Assembly: GCA_025677835.1 (NCBI GenBank)
Contig: JAIXMR010000021.1
Location: forward strand, 203,223 to 267,222
Source of the DNA: Sporodiniella umbellata
Lineage: Eukaryota; Mucoromycota; Mucoromycetes; Mucorales; Rhizopodaceae
Direction: 5' to 3'
DNA: 64,000 nt
Of the stretch, positions 21,565 through 33,659 are shown in pieces. A model generated the notes under the pieces. The model saw nothing but the letters and a program-made list of their open reading frames with translations. It ran no database searches and was not told the origin of the DNA. A program made the translations under genes and the position numbers. Position 1 is the first letter of the stretch, and the number at the start of each line of letters is the position of its first letter.

Positions 21565-22972
21565 CTATTGTCTTAGTTTTCTTTCCCAAATCTAAAATCG
21601 ATAAGTATAAATAATATGCTTTGTTTAACTAATACCTGAATATAACTTTCTGACATGAAGATCATTTGAGGCATAATTTCCTCCACAATCAGGTCTTGTA
21701 CCTGGTACCATTGCTCTGTACCGCGGTGGCGTACGTGTACCTTGTACGAACCTTTTTCAGACTCGCCTTCATGACATATGTTGGCTAGAAGATCATAATG
21801 CTGACCCAGAGTGTCCATATTAGGATCGGTGGAAACTATCAAACCCATCGTTATTATATACACTTCAGCCGATAGGAATACTTACAGTTGGCCATGTCTA
21901 TGTTTTTGATAGGGAAAGTTACAATCGTCGGGTTTTTCTCGTTGGTCCAGCTATTCTTTGCAAATCGTTTGATATGGAGAATAAGATACTGAGGAAGCTG
22001 AGTTATGTTGTATCTCTTTAGCTGGTTGGAAACTTCTTGTACTTTCCTTCCATCAAATTTACTTAGAATAGTTGTTAAGGGTACTTGAGGGACATTCACC
22101 GCCTTCTTTTTCTCATCTTGATAAAGTGGTACAGCTGGCAAATCCAGCGCTAAAAACAAAAAGGGAGTGGTGGTTGTAGTAACTTCCTTATTGGGGTTGA
22201 ATGTCATGTCTTTTTCTGTTGGCATCCCAGCTGGTTGGGAGTCGACTTTAACCTCGCCTTGAAAATATTTGTAAATAACACCTATTATATGTGTGTGTGT
22301 TTTTTTAAGAAAAAGATGTCGATGAGAACTTTAGCTGTTCCATTTTCAAAACCCTTACTGCTGTTTTTCTTCTTTGTCCCTCCCAAATCCTTATGAAGGG
22401 TGTTCAAAAACCAAGACATAAAGTCAATTGCATTGTTTTGCTCAGTCAATTTGAACCTTTTTCGACTGGCGTTGGATATTTCTTGTACAAGTTCGTGAGG
22501 ACTTACTTGTCCTTTAAAGGCTCTAGGATTCCATATTTTTCTTACTAGCGCTCCAAATCTATAAACTACAAGTATAGAAAATTACTGTCAAATACTAGAG
22601 CAAAAGGTGGACAATAGCATTTCCTTACCAAGCTGTGAAGAACCTTTGGTTTCAAAATCCTGTAAAATAAAGTAATCTCGGATAGGTGGTATATGGGCCA
22701 GCGCTTGAATGATGACGTTCATATAGTCGTTGGCTTTGATGTTATTCAGGCCCACAAATCCAGGTAGATACTTTTTATTATTCAAGTCGTAGGATGTTTT
22801 AAGTGTTTTATCAAGTTCCTCGACCTGTCTTTTGCTCAAAATGGGATTCAACGCGTACTGTTCGATAGAAAAAGTTAAGCGCCAGCTTGACATTTGAATG
22901 TTTCTTTCTTTTTTACCTTGATGTCATTGAGTGAAGGATCGTCTACTTCGTAACTGTCGGGTAGAACATAAA

Positions 22973-23005
<33 letters not shown>

Positions 23006-23325
23006 GAAAATAAAAGATTAGCGCTCTGTTTAATGTAACAAAAACTACTTACCTTGAGGGTAGTTAAATTGATAAAAACATGATGATCTTTATCAATGCT
23101 GTGAAAATAGGCATGTGAAGATTTGCCTCTCCCTTGATAATACTTGCCGCATGTTAAACAAGCATAAACATTGAGATGGGAAAGCGAAACTGAGCAGACT
23201 TTTTCAAAATCAAAATCGAGCATGTGGCGATCGATTGTATCCAAATAGAGATCAGTCGTTTCATTGTCTTTTTTAGTTGTGCGCGAAGGCGGCTCAAGAC
23301 GGGCTCTTTTTGTTTGCGGCTCCAT
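21565..23325 (-). CDS. SAD1: Sad1/USP39-type tri-snRNP splicing factor (inactive ubiquitin hydrolase)
   Basis: A multi-exon gene from MEPQTKRARLEP at 23325 to IWERKLRQ at 21565. The N-terminal zinc-finger UBP domain shows ACLTCGKYYQGRGKSSHAY. The USP fold follows with GFVGLNNIKANDYMNVIIQA: the catalytic Cys position is replaced by Asp, as in human USP39. Later blocks are YLILHIKRFAKNSW, HYDLLANICHEGE and the QDLIVEEIMPQM tail. USP39/Sad1 is a structural component of the U4/U6.U5 tri-snRNP needed for spliceosome activation, with no protease activity. Exon 2 begins at 22973 after a run of 30 A in the sense strand. The last exon is joined by a GTATTA...TTTTAG intron. Confidence 0.95.
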
Positions 23326-23624
23326 AAAAATACAAACGAAAAAATATAAAAAAATTGTCACCTAAACTTTTTATTTCACGAGAATTAAACTCAGTGATAG
23401 AAAAAGGATATTGCTTTAGTAATTATTGTTGATAACAAAATCAAATAAATCCAAGCTGTGTACTAGAAACGCTTCCTCCCTCTTTTCTTTCTTTTGTATA
23501 TACTAGAGTGCTTAGAAAAGATAGAAAGGACAATTGAAGCTAATAAAAGAGAAATATCTAAATTAGTCCATTAAAGCAAAATGATCAAGCAAACTCAGCA
23601 GGTTATGCCATTAAGGCGAACGGT

Positions 23625-24303
23625 TTATTTCTTAAGCCGTAATAGTTTGACAAAGTAGTAGAAAAAATGCGGCGCACGCCAGTGTTTTTTAGATAAAGTG
23701 TACTTGTCCAAAAATCGCACTTGGCCTTTGTTGAAAGCTCCTCGTCTGTGTTTTCGAATATAACTCACGGCATCCTAATTGTCATGGTTAAGCCTTTGTT
23801 CAAAAAAAAAAAAAAAAAAATTTAAAATTCCTCTTACCAATGGATCCATGCCTCCCTCAATCAACGAAATGGCCACAAGAACCTAAATAACTATATTTAG
23901 CATAAAAAATAAAAAAAAGCTCTGACTCAAGGAGAAAGACTGTTTTATTTCTTTTTAAAAAAAATGAAGAATTTACTGGTGCTCTCCCAATCCCAGCTAC
24001 GCAATGAGCACCGAGCGTTGTTTGTTTGTTTTTGGCGTCAGCGCTCAGTTCCAACCAACGGCTGATTGCTTGTTGGTCAGGTACACCGCCATCTTCAAAT
24101 TTGATGCTCTCGTGTACTTTAATCCCTATTGACTCAAGGTCTTGTGGGTCGTAAATATTGTCAGGCCTATGGCAAATGCAAACTAAATCGGATACATTCT
24201 CTTCTCTAAATACTTTGATATAATTTGGCAAAGTATTTTTTGTAGGTGCGTCAAGCAACAAAAACTTTTGGTGTGTCTGTGGGGACTGGATGACAGTAAA
24301 CAT
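23625..24303 (-). CDS. PRL-like (PTP4A) protein phosphatase lacking a CaaX box
   Basis: Three exons: 24303..23977, 23882..23838 and 23774..23625, 173 residues, the normal PRL length. The N-terminal half has KFLLLDAPTKNTLPNYI and a DGGVPD loop. The catalytic signature HCVAGIGRAP gives the CX5R motif, with Cys and Arg intact and the PRL-typical Ala after Arg. VLVAISLIEGGMDPLDAVSY and IRKHRRGAFNKGQ follow, as in animal PRLs. In animals PRLs end in a prenylated CCxM box and bind CNNM magnesium transporters. Here the tail instead ends APHFFYYFVKLLRLKK, a hydrophobic then basic stretch with no Cys. The tail may still attach to membranes (inference). Confidence 0.88.
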
Positions 24304-24503
24304 TAAAAAGAAAGGAAAGAAGAAAGAAAAGAAAAACAATGTTTATTTCCTTTTCAACGTATGATCCATGCCCTATTGGACGTTTTTTCTACCTGGTCCA
24401 CTTTATCTTTTCCTTCCTGTGGGGGTTGACTGGTTTTGTCTTGAATATTAGAACTAAAGAAAAGCGTCAGGCAAAACGTGTATTGTATATATACATATAC
24501 AGC

Positions 24504-25267
24504 TTACGAGAGGGTGTATAGTTTAATCTGTCGTATTTGGGTATCTTTTCCATCGGAATACGTATTGAGCACACGAATTTGTAATGCAAAAACTGGAAAA
24601 TTGTTGCTATCCCTAAAATAGATGTAAATCATTTACGATGCTAAAAAGGGGCAAACTTACGCTGAAAAGTCAACGTTAACCCACCCAACACACTCTGGAC
24701 ATTCTACTGTTGCCAGATCCTGTAAATCCCTATAAGTATTTCCTCCCCGGATTGCAATTGTTTTTGGGGTATATGTTTGGTCCTGGAGATAGTCAATAAA
24801 AATAGAGACTTGGCTTACAACAATGGCTCGATGAAATGAGATATTGACTGCACGATCTTTTTTTAATGGTGATACATTGGATCTAAATATATTTGTATTG
24901 ATAAATATACTACTGAACCATCATATTCTTCTTGTTTTTCTTTTTACTGCCAATAGGTATATGGTCTGTCATCTCTCAGTTTATCTACACCCATACCTTT
25001 TCGAAAGGAAGAAACACTCCAAGTAGACTCAGTATCCCCTATTTCTGTAGCCCCTATCTTTAGCTGCTCTTTTTCAGGGTGGCTATCAGTATATGCCTCA
25101 TATGCATGCTGCTCTTTTTCTCCATCTTCCGTATTAGCATCACTTAAATTATAATCAGCCTCACAATCAGGATTTAGCTCAGCTTGTTGTTGATCCGATA
25201 GAGATTGATCATCGGACAGAAAATAGTGTGGCGAGGCTAAATCAAATGGCTGAGATAGTGAAGACAT
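24504..25267 (-). CDS. APC10: Anaphase-promoting complex subunit 10 (Doc1/APC10)
   Basis: Exons 25267..24948, 24882..24661 and 24612..24504 join in phase to 216 residues. The N-terminal ~70 residues are acidic and disordered (SDANTEDGEKEQ). The DOC jellyroll begins ATEIGDTESTWSVSSFRKGM, then GVDKLRDDRPYTYWQ, SQVSIFIDYLQDQTYTPKTI, and the signature DTQIRQIKLYTLS at the C-terminus. APC10 helps APC/C recruit D-box substrates with Cdc20/Cdh1 for ubiquitination at anaphase. The protein ends right after the last strand, without the IR tail that many APC10 proteins use to bind Cdc27; a further 3' exon is possible but I did not find one. Confidence 0.93.
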
Positions 25268-26502
25268 CGATTTGATCTTGTCAAAGACAAGAAAAAATAA
25301 GGCTTTAGGTTTTGTTAAAAGTAGTGCTCAATAAAAGTGACTAGTCACTAAATTTGCCAATGAACTAAACAAAAGGGGAATTTCAATATGCACAAATACA
25401 CATGCTTACATGATTTAAGTACATATACTTATGTCTGTATATATCTTATGCTTACACTCGTACTTTTTTAGTCTCTTTGTCAGAAACTTAGCTTCATAAA
25501 ATTCGATACAGTCATTCGACACAGCTACACCTCCATATTATCAAGTTATTTTCTCATTAGAAACGCTTTTTCTTTAGCTGACTACAATGGTCAAACTTCA
25601 ACTGTACAGAGTTGACTACAAAGACAGTATTACCGGATTCTAAGTTCTGACGAAGTCTGTTTAGGCTAACAAAAGGAAAAGCAAGTCTAGCCTAATAACT
25701 AGAACTACAAACTCAACAATGAATGAACGCACGTACTACCTCAAAGACCCGTAACCAAATAACAAACACACACATTCAGCAATAATATGTTCATATAACG
25801 CGATTGGTATCTAAAATGTGAGAGTATTAAGAATGGCCTTATGGACTGAATTTAAAGGGCTGTTATTCGGTTCGTTTTTTCATAAAAAGGTTTAGTGCAA
25901 AACGCCTAGTCCTTTGCTAGGGACTAAGAATGTCCAGCCTCCCTTTGATGTTCAGCAATTAAGTCGTAACGAGCTGAAAGCTGAAGCCTGGAGACAGCCG
26001 AGGAAACAAAGAACAGAGAAACACCAAAGAACGGAGCTGGTGAAATAATAGACAGGCACTACAGCTATGTGGCAAAACAGACTCATCGTTTTTTTTGTTT
26101 TTTGTTTTCTGATGGCTATGTTGATTGTTCGGCTTTATTTTTTACAACTTTGAAAGCAGTAATCCAAAAACAAAACGAAAGAGCAGTTGTGTATGTTTCT
26201 GACAAGCAAATAGTATTAGGGTCAGTAAAAAAAATCCCACAACAATCTTTTGTTTCTCTCTTTCTTTCTTTTTTTTTTTATAAATATAAGACAGCTAGAT
26301 CTTCAAGTAAGTGCTGATTCCGACTATGAGCATTCTAAAAGTAAAAAACACTGTAAAACCCAGCTTTGGCAGAATTGAAAAATAAAATGAAGCAAAAAAA
26401 AAAGTTTTTGTATGACTGCTAAATGGCATGGCTGTAACTATTTCGAGCCTCCCATAAAGAAAATTTTTTGAAACCCTTTCTTTCTGTAACATTACAACTA
26501 AA
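25268..26502. other. Intergenic region between APC10 and eIF2-alpha (divergent starts)
   Basis: 1.2 kb with no supported gene. TAGTCC-TTTGCTAG-GGACTA at about 25907-25926 forms a 6-bp hairpin within a less AT-rich patch (25890-26040). The frame at 26069-26317 is not protein-like. Confidence 0.6.
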
Positions 26503-27664
26503 ATGGCCGACAACAAGCTTTCTTGTCGCATGTACGAAAACGAATTTCCCAAGGTGGATGATGTTGTTATGGTCAATGTCCGCCAAATTGCTGACATGGG
26601 TGCCTATGTGAAACTCGTAAAGAAATAAATACTTTGACCTTTATTCTTCATCTTTAACACTTCATCCAGCTCGAATATGGAGACAGAGAAGGTATGATTT
26701 TGCTCTCTGAATTATCCAGAAGACGTATCCGTTCGGTTCAAAAATTGATCCGTGTTGGCAAGGACGAAGTTGTTGTAGTTCTTAGAGTTGACGAGGAAAA
26801 AGGTAGTTTTAGTACAAGAGGCACACGCGTTGACCTGCTTCTTAGGTTATATTGATTTATCCAAACGTCGTGTTACGCCTGAAGATATTGTTAAATGCGA
26901 AGAAAAATACAAAAAGTCTAAACAAGTTCACTCAATTTTGCGCCACGTTGCTGAAAAGAACAACGTCCCTCTTCAAACCTTGTACGAAACAATCGGTTGG
27001 CCCTTATACAAAAAGTTTGGTCATGCTTACGATGCTTTCAAGGTAGCCATCCGGTAAGTTTAAAGCAACCAATTGTGTTCAAATGCACATCTAGACACAG
27101 ATACGCTTACTATTGATTGTAGTGATACTGAAGCAATCTTTGGCGATATGAACATCTCAAAAGAACTTCTTGATGAACTCTTGTCTATTATTAAGCGTAG
27201 AATGACACCTCAACCTGTTAAGATTCGTGCCCGTGAGTCTTTTTTTTTTTTTGTAACGAAAAAAACAAAACTAATACTCTTTTATAGAATTGGATATCAG
27301 ATGTACTGGTATTGATGGCGTGAACGCTATAAAAAACGCTTTGAAGGCAGGTGAAAAGGTCGGCACCGAAGACGTTCCTGTAAAGATTACATATTTGGCT
27401 GCACCTCTTTACGTCATTACTGTAGACTCTTTGGATAAAGAACAAGGCTTCGAAATAGTTGGAAAAGCAATGGAAGCAATAGAAACAACATTAAACGAGC
27501 ACAGCTGGGGCCGATTTAAGATTGAAAAGGAAGCCAAGTTGGTTTCCGACTCTGACGACCGTGATTTTGCTGCTTTGTTGGCTCAAGCAGAGAAGGAAAA
27601 TGAGTTAGTAAGCGGCGACGAAGATGAGGGCGATGCTGTGGTTGCTAGTGACGATGATATGTAA
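26503..27664 (+). CDS. SUI2: Translation initiation factor eIF2 alpha subunit
   Basis: Five exons: 26503-26616, 26670-26802, 26846-27053, 27123-27232 and 27288-27664, giving 313 residues. S1-domain start [20 protein letters not shown]; then [19 protein letters not shown], which contains the regulatory Ser51 (the Ser just before RRRIR), the target of Gcn2-type kinases. The helical and C-terminal alpha-beta domains follow ([39 protein letters not shown]). The tail is acidic ([17 protein letters not shown]). eIF2 delivers Met-tRNAi to the 40S; phosphorylation of Ser51 blocks eIF2B and slows initiation. The next gene starts only 120 bp downstream. Confidence 0.97.
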
Positions 27665-27784
27665 ATTTAATAAACTCAACCTAAAAAAGTTTTTGCTCAG
27701 GTCACACACAGAGCCTATTTCATCTGTTACGGCCTTTTTCTTTTCTTTTCTTTTTTCTGGATTTTTTCCTTCAAAAGAACTATA

Positions 27785-28731
27785 ATGACCATCTACTATA
27801 CCTCTGTATTTTTGATTCTCCTTATCGAGGTACGCTCTTTTTACTTTTGCACGTCAAATCTCACTAATCTTTTTTTTTTTAAAAAAAAAGATGTTGGCCT
27901 TTGGCCTCATTGTCGTAAGAAATCAACCGTTGAACAAGCCAGGAACCCTAAATTAATTTTTACAATTTAGTTACCCCTTCCTTCACGTTGGCGTAGAGTC
28001 ATGTTCAAGTTTGCCACTACTTCTCCTTTGGTTTGTTGAACTTGCTGTCTTGCAGTTTTATTCACGTGTTTATAAATATAGGTTGCTAAAGCTTTAAGCA
28101 CTTTGAGAATTGTATTTGGGTAAGTTTTTTTCTTGAATGAGTGATGCAAAGTTAGCTTACTGTTAATTCTAGTTTTATCTTTATTCTGTTTATTGGTACA
28201 TAATATACGTGCATATGTATATTAATATGAAATTTTATTCTAACCTTACACTAGATGCCGCTAATCGTTTACAACGCTTGAATGAAAATGATCAGGAGGG
28301 ACATCTTCATGACCACGGCTCTGAAGCTAGCTTAAAAGCTACCAAATTCTATGCTCAAAGAAATTTATACCTCACAGGCTTTACCCTTTTTCTTTCACTG
28401 TATGTGTGCAGTTAATTTATCTCATATATCATACTAAAATTTTTGTAGTATTCTTGAACGTACAAGTAGCTTGGTCATTTCTATGCTGAAAAGAGAAGAA
28501 GAACTGGAAACTGCAAGAGAAGAACATGTAACTAGTACTGAGGACCAAAAACGTTTAGATACAATGGAGACATCTTATAAAAACAAAATTGGTGCCCTTA
28601 AGGCTGAAGTACAGGAATTGAGAAATCAAGAAAAGGATGCAGAAAACTTGAAAAAGCAAATTGCGCAACAAACAGAAGAGTATAATCAACTTATGCGTCG
28701 TCATGAAGCTTTAAAGCAAAAGCAAGCTTAA
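27785..28731 (+). CDS. BAP31/Yet-family ER membrane protein
   Basis: Seven exons: 27785-27829, 27891-27914, 27971-28030, 28082-28119, 28173-28195, 28255-28399, 28449-28731; 205 residues. Exons 2-5 are tiny (23-60 nt) and encode the first two membrane spans (MLAFGLIVLPLPSRWRR; STLRIVFGFIFILFIDAANR). FYAQRNLYLTGFTLFLSLIL is the third span and the most conserved family block. The C-terminal ~100 residues form a coiled coil (LKAEVQELRNQEKDAENLKK). The family sorts membrane proteins leaving the ER. The tail ends HEALKQKQA, without the KKxx retrieval signal of animal BAP31. It is convergent with DPH3, with 65 bp between stops. Confidence 0.92.
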
Positions 28732-28796
28732 AAAGCACATTTTATAAAACAAATATACAAACTAAAGGTAGCTTTCTTTTTTTTGCCACCCACATT

Positions 28797-29172
28797 TTAT
28801 GCTGTACATATTGCCTCGCTCGTAGCTACAAAGGTTGTTTCTTCTTCGTCTTCCTCGTCCGCAAAATCGTCAGGATCGTAAATGATACGAATAATCAAAG
28901 AACAAGATGGGCATCGAGCTACATCGTCCCCACTTCTTAAATCATCCTAATTTTTTCTGTCGGCCGAGAGCTAAAAATACAAACAGCATTATCACTTACT
29001 ACTGAGATCTCAAACTTGTCTCCACAAGGGCAAGGATATGTGTAAATTTCTTCGTCTTCGTTGAAGTCCATGTCTTCAATTTCGATCTAAACTCGATTTT
29101 GATTTTAATCAACTACTACTCTTCAAATGCCTTGCATCTGCTTCAAAGTACCTCGTCGTAAAATGATGTCAT
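28797..29172 (-). CDS. DPH3: Diphthamide biosynthesis protein 3 (Dph3/Kti11)
   Basis: Exons 29172..29152, 29086..29000 and 28946..28797; 85 residues. It begins [19 protein letters not shown], then [18 protein letters not shown] and [16 protein letters not shown]: the four Cys of the CSL zinc/iron finger (CxC and CxxC) are intact. The tail is acidic. Dph3 donates electrons to the Dph1-Dph2 iron-sulfur enzyme in diphthamide formation on eEF2 and also acts with Elongator in tRNA wobble modification. First exon encodes only seven residues. Confidence 0.95.
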
Positions 29173-29871
29173 TCTTGGGGTATAAAATGTATAAGGTGAA
29201 AAAGAGAATGTGAAAAAGTCTTGAATGTGCAGAAAATTCTTTATCTTTTTCAACCAATTAAATTGTCTAAATAAACTCGCTTTTGGATATGTCTCAGTTC
29301 TGGTATCTAAGACAGTTACTTGTTTCATTATTTCAAAATGATGTACTGCAAAGTATAAAACATAAAAAAGCTCTCGTCTTTTTAAGGCCGAAGGCTTAAG
29401 CAACTTTACTTGAGCGTCATATAGCAAAATTGCAACAGATCATAAATTATACGCAAACATAACATCAAAATAAACATTGATAAGTTGAGAATGAAAACGA
29501 AAGATATGCTTAATTTTAGTAATATCACATCATTAAGATACTTTTCTGCTATTCTCGAGTATTTTTTACAACAAGCGGCTCTCTACTCTCTTACGTCTAA
29601 CTAGTTTTTGTGAAAACAAGATGCAGTTGTCTGAGCATTCACTATCAACCGCAGCAAGTCACAAATCAACGTCTTTTTTTTAAAAAAGAATTACTGTGAC
29701 GACATAGAGGCTCATAGGCACACCCAATTTCTCTAATCTTACCCTGACGGCAAAATCTGATTATAGATTTTTTTTTGAAAAAAAATCCAAAGCTTTTTTT
29801 TTCCTTGATTCCAATAAAAAAAAAGGCCCAACAAGCACTCTCCCTACTCTTTACATATCCAACTCAACAAA
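29173..29871. promoter_or_regulatory. Divergent promoter region, DPH3 and complex I PSST
   Basis: 700 bp between divergent starts. It holds T8A6 (29674-29687) and two interrupted T/A palindromes near 29769-29790 close to the PSST side. No gene seen. Confidence 0.6.
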
Positions 29872-30776
<905 letters not shown>

Positions 30777-31039
30777 TTTGGAGCGGCTAATATAAAGCAA
30801 TACAATAAAGAATGACAGAAATAGAAATAGAAAACACTTTTTTATGCAATCTCATGTAACACTTATGAGTAACGAAGCTTCTAGTCTCCAAATAAAATAA
30901 TAATAAGCCTACAAAGCCGTATATTTAGCATAAGCCTCACTAATAGAGACCGAGTGCTTTTGAGAAATTAGCAACTTTTTCTTCTGTTCCTAATACAACT
31001 TTCACTTTTATTTACTTTTATAAAACCGTTTCGTTTTTA

Positions 31040-31762
31040 ATGGCTACTGGAGAGTTACCTATCAGTTTATCAACCTATGTGTCTACAAAAAGCCCAAGCC
31101 CGTCTGAAAAAAGTTCAAGAAAAGATACAATTGCAACTTTGATATCAACAAACAATACAGATACAAGCCTTTCGCCTACTACAAAGCTCGCTCCTTCTTC
31201 GGCATCTAACCAACATAGCGTTTTTGACACAGTTAACTCAAAGACTATCACCTCCATATCACTCACTAAAGTAGTTCAAACACTGACTGACAGTGTTAAG
31301 GCTACACAGACATCTTTGGCCAATGTATCTGAAATAAGCTTTATTCCCCACCCCTCCAGCCCAAATAGTAAGTCCAAAGAATATAGAATAGGCTAAAGCC
31401 CTCCAGCGCATAACACGATTAACTCAACTCTATCTTTTTACATAGCTGTTAATAGTGTCCCTTCGACTACAGTGACAGTGATTCCAACAGCGTAAGGCTC
31501 ATTGTTATTCGTTTTTGCTTTTTTTTTTTAAAAAAAAAGTCTTAATTCTTTCCTGCGTAGAACACTAGCCCCTGATTTAGAACCCGAAGGCCGCCCTACT
31601 GGAAGTATAATAGGAGGCGTGATTGGGGGAGCGATAGGGTTATCCTTAGTTATAGCCGCATTCGTTTTGCTCAGACGATACCTCAAACAAAGAACAACAA
31701 CCAAGTCCAAGGCCCTATACAACGATGCGTTTTATAGCGACCCATACGACCCAAATAACTAA
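31040..31762 (+). CDS. Ser/Thr-rich single-pass membrane protein, cell-surface sensor-like
   Basis: Exons 31040-31367, 31446-31491 and 31561-31762; 191 residues. The first ~125 residues are ~40% Ser/Thr and likely heavily O-mannosylated. A proline-containing stem is followed by a glycine-zipper membrane span, SIIGGVIGGAIGLSLVIAAF, then basic RRYLKQR and a ~20-residue cytosolic tail with Tyr residues (FYSDPYDPNN). This is the layout of Mid2/Wsc-type wall sensors and mucin-like proteins, but there is no Cys-rich ectodomain and no obvious N-terminal signal peptide, so the single span may act as reverse signal anchor. Family not recognised. Confidence 0.7.
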
Positions 31763-32044
31763 GGCAAGATCAAATCCAAACGACGACGATACTATTGAGT
31801 TCGCAACAGATCTTAGTGGTCTTCTCTGTCTAATAAATTTCAGAAAAAAAAAATACTAAATAAACGCCAGTAGAATATTCTGTAAGCTTATGGTATATAC
31901 GCAGACGTGCATGTATATATGGTGTGTGTACTATGTGTGGATTCGTGTTGAATGGTTTAAGTGTGATAATATATAGAGACTTGAAATAGGTCTATCTTTT
32001 TTCTTGTACAAACTTTTTTAATGGATAAAAAAAAAAAGAGCTGC

Positions 32045-33047
32045 TTAGTTGGCTTCAACAGGAGCAGGAGCAGGTCTGAAGTCTTGGGCAGTGGGTTCTT
32101 CAATAGGCTTTTCATCCTTAGGCTCGAGGATGGTGACGATGTCAGGAAGACATTGCTTGGGTCCGTTACGGCCGGTAGGATCGTTGTCCAACATGATCTT
32201 GACCTTGATACCCAAAACACCTTGACGCAAGTCAACGTGACGGACAGCAGTGGTGATGAACTCGCGGGCAGGGTTACCAGAGTGGATCATGAAACCGTCA
32301 GCAAACTTCATGGCTTTGGCACGGGCAGCACGCACCTTACCAGAGACAACAACTTCACAGCCCTTGGCACCAGATTCCATCACGAAACGGATGACACCGT
32401 AACAAGCGCTACAGAGGTTTGTTAGTTTATTTGAGATAAAAAGCTGTTTCTACAACTTACCGACGAACAGCCAAACCGTTAAGGAGCTTGAACTTGACAG
32501 ATTCACATTGAGCAATGGCACAGAGACCACGGTTTTGAACGCGCTCAGCGTAGAGTTCGACAGCGTTTTCAGGGAACTTGAAACGCTTTTGGACGAGAGT
32601 GGTCAATTCGCGAATACGACGACCCTTTTCACCAAGAACGTTTTGTGTGTGTGTGGCACGAATGATGATTCTATTGTTTTATATGTCAGTTGCTGCTGCT
32701 TCCCTCTTTGTTTTCTATCTTTTTCTTTCAATCTCTATCTAAACACTTTACTCAGTACGGGCAGGAGTGACGCGAACTTCGACACCAGCATAACCATCTT
32801 CAGCAAGTTCACGAGTGAAAAACTCGTTTAATTCGGCGTAGAAAACACCATCGGCGACCTTTGGAAGTAATTAACGATTAAAAAAATAAAATAAAAAAAA
32901 AAGAATGTCCAATGTTGAAGTCTAATCGGCAATACTTACAAACTACAATTTGATACAAAAATAAACATTAAAGCTCTGCTCATCCATCCATCCGTTCTCT
33001 GTATTTACCTTTCTCTTCTTGGAGATTTGAGCTGCAACAGCGGCCAT
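32045..33047 (-). CDS. RPS3: 40S ribosomal protein S3 (uS3), includes a 3-nt microexon
   Basis: Five exons: 33047..33009, 32942..32940, 32858..32752, 32670..32461 and 32408..32045, summing to 723 nt, 240 residues. Exon 1 ends SKKRK; exon 3 starts [14 protein letters not shown]. The conserved Phe between them (KKRKFVADG in this family) is supplied by a three-base exon TTT, flanked by TTGTAG and GTAAGT. The KH domain ([20 protein letters not shown]) and C-terminal domain ([20 protein letters not shown], then [10 protein letters not shown]) are intact. uS3 sits at the mRNA entry channel and takes part in start-codon scanning and ribosome quality control. Without the microexon the frame is also kept but Phe is lost. 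Confidence 0.95.
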
Positions 33048-33659
33048 ATTATATAATCGATTAAAAAGGAGGGAAATCTGGCTTTCCTGCTTAGTGCTTC
33101 CTTTTGGCAGTTGTCTATTTCTCGCTTCTTTTCCAATGTATATTTTCAGCAATCCCGAATCCGGACAAAATAAAACTCCGGCATGGCTTCCTTTCTTTTT
33201 TTTTTTTTTTGGCTTTACTTTCTCTGTTTTGAGAGCAGCATGCTGAACCAGTGTCTGGAGAGTAGTTGCCATGGTTTCAACCATCTGTCCAGTTGCTTTG
33301 AGCCGCAAAACATGGACAGAAATCAAAGATAAAATATAAAGAGAACGGCCTCACTGTAATGGCTAGAAGTATTTTTGCTTTAAAAAATAGCTTTTACAAG
33401 TAGTGATTGAGATCCTGAAGAGCCCATATCGCCACTGAGGAAGCCAAACTGCTTTCAGCTGGCTTACTACCTCTTCCTAAGACGTACATTTTAAGCCAGT
33501 AAAGTAGTATATAGACAAAATAAAGGATTGCTTTTGTTTTATCTGTTATGTACAATGAGTTGTTTATTCGAATAAACCTGAATGCTTTATAAACCGCAGC
33601 AAAGAAGAAAAAAATCCAATGAAGAGAGGGATGGAATGCGGTTTTATTAATAAAAGAAC
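33048..33659. promoter_or_regulatory. RPS3 promoter region and RPL19 3' flank
   Basis: 612 bp upstream of RPS3. It contains an A15-type run (T15 at 33196-33210 on the plus strand) and a TCCGGAC-like patch near 33170. No gene supported. Confidence 0.5.

Noticed and set aside
25890..26040. Possible structured non-coding RNA with a 6-bp hairpin
   Set aside because: No box C/D or H/ACA pairs, no tRNA B box and only one short stem.
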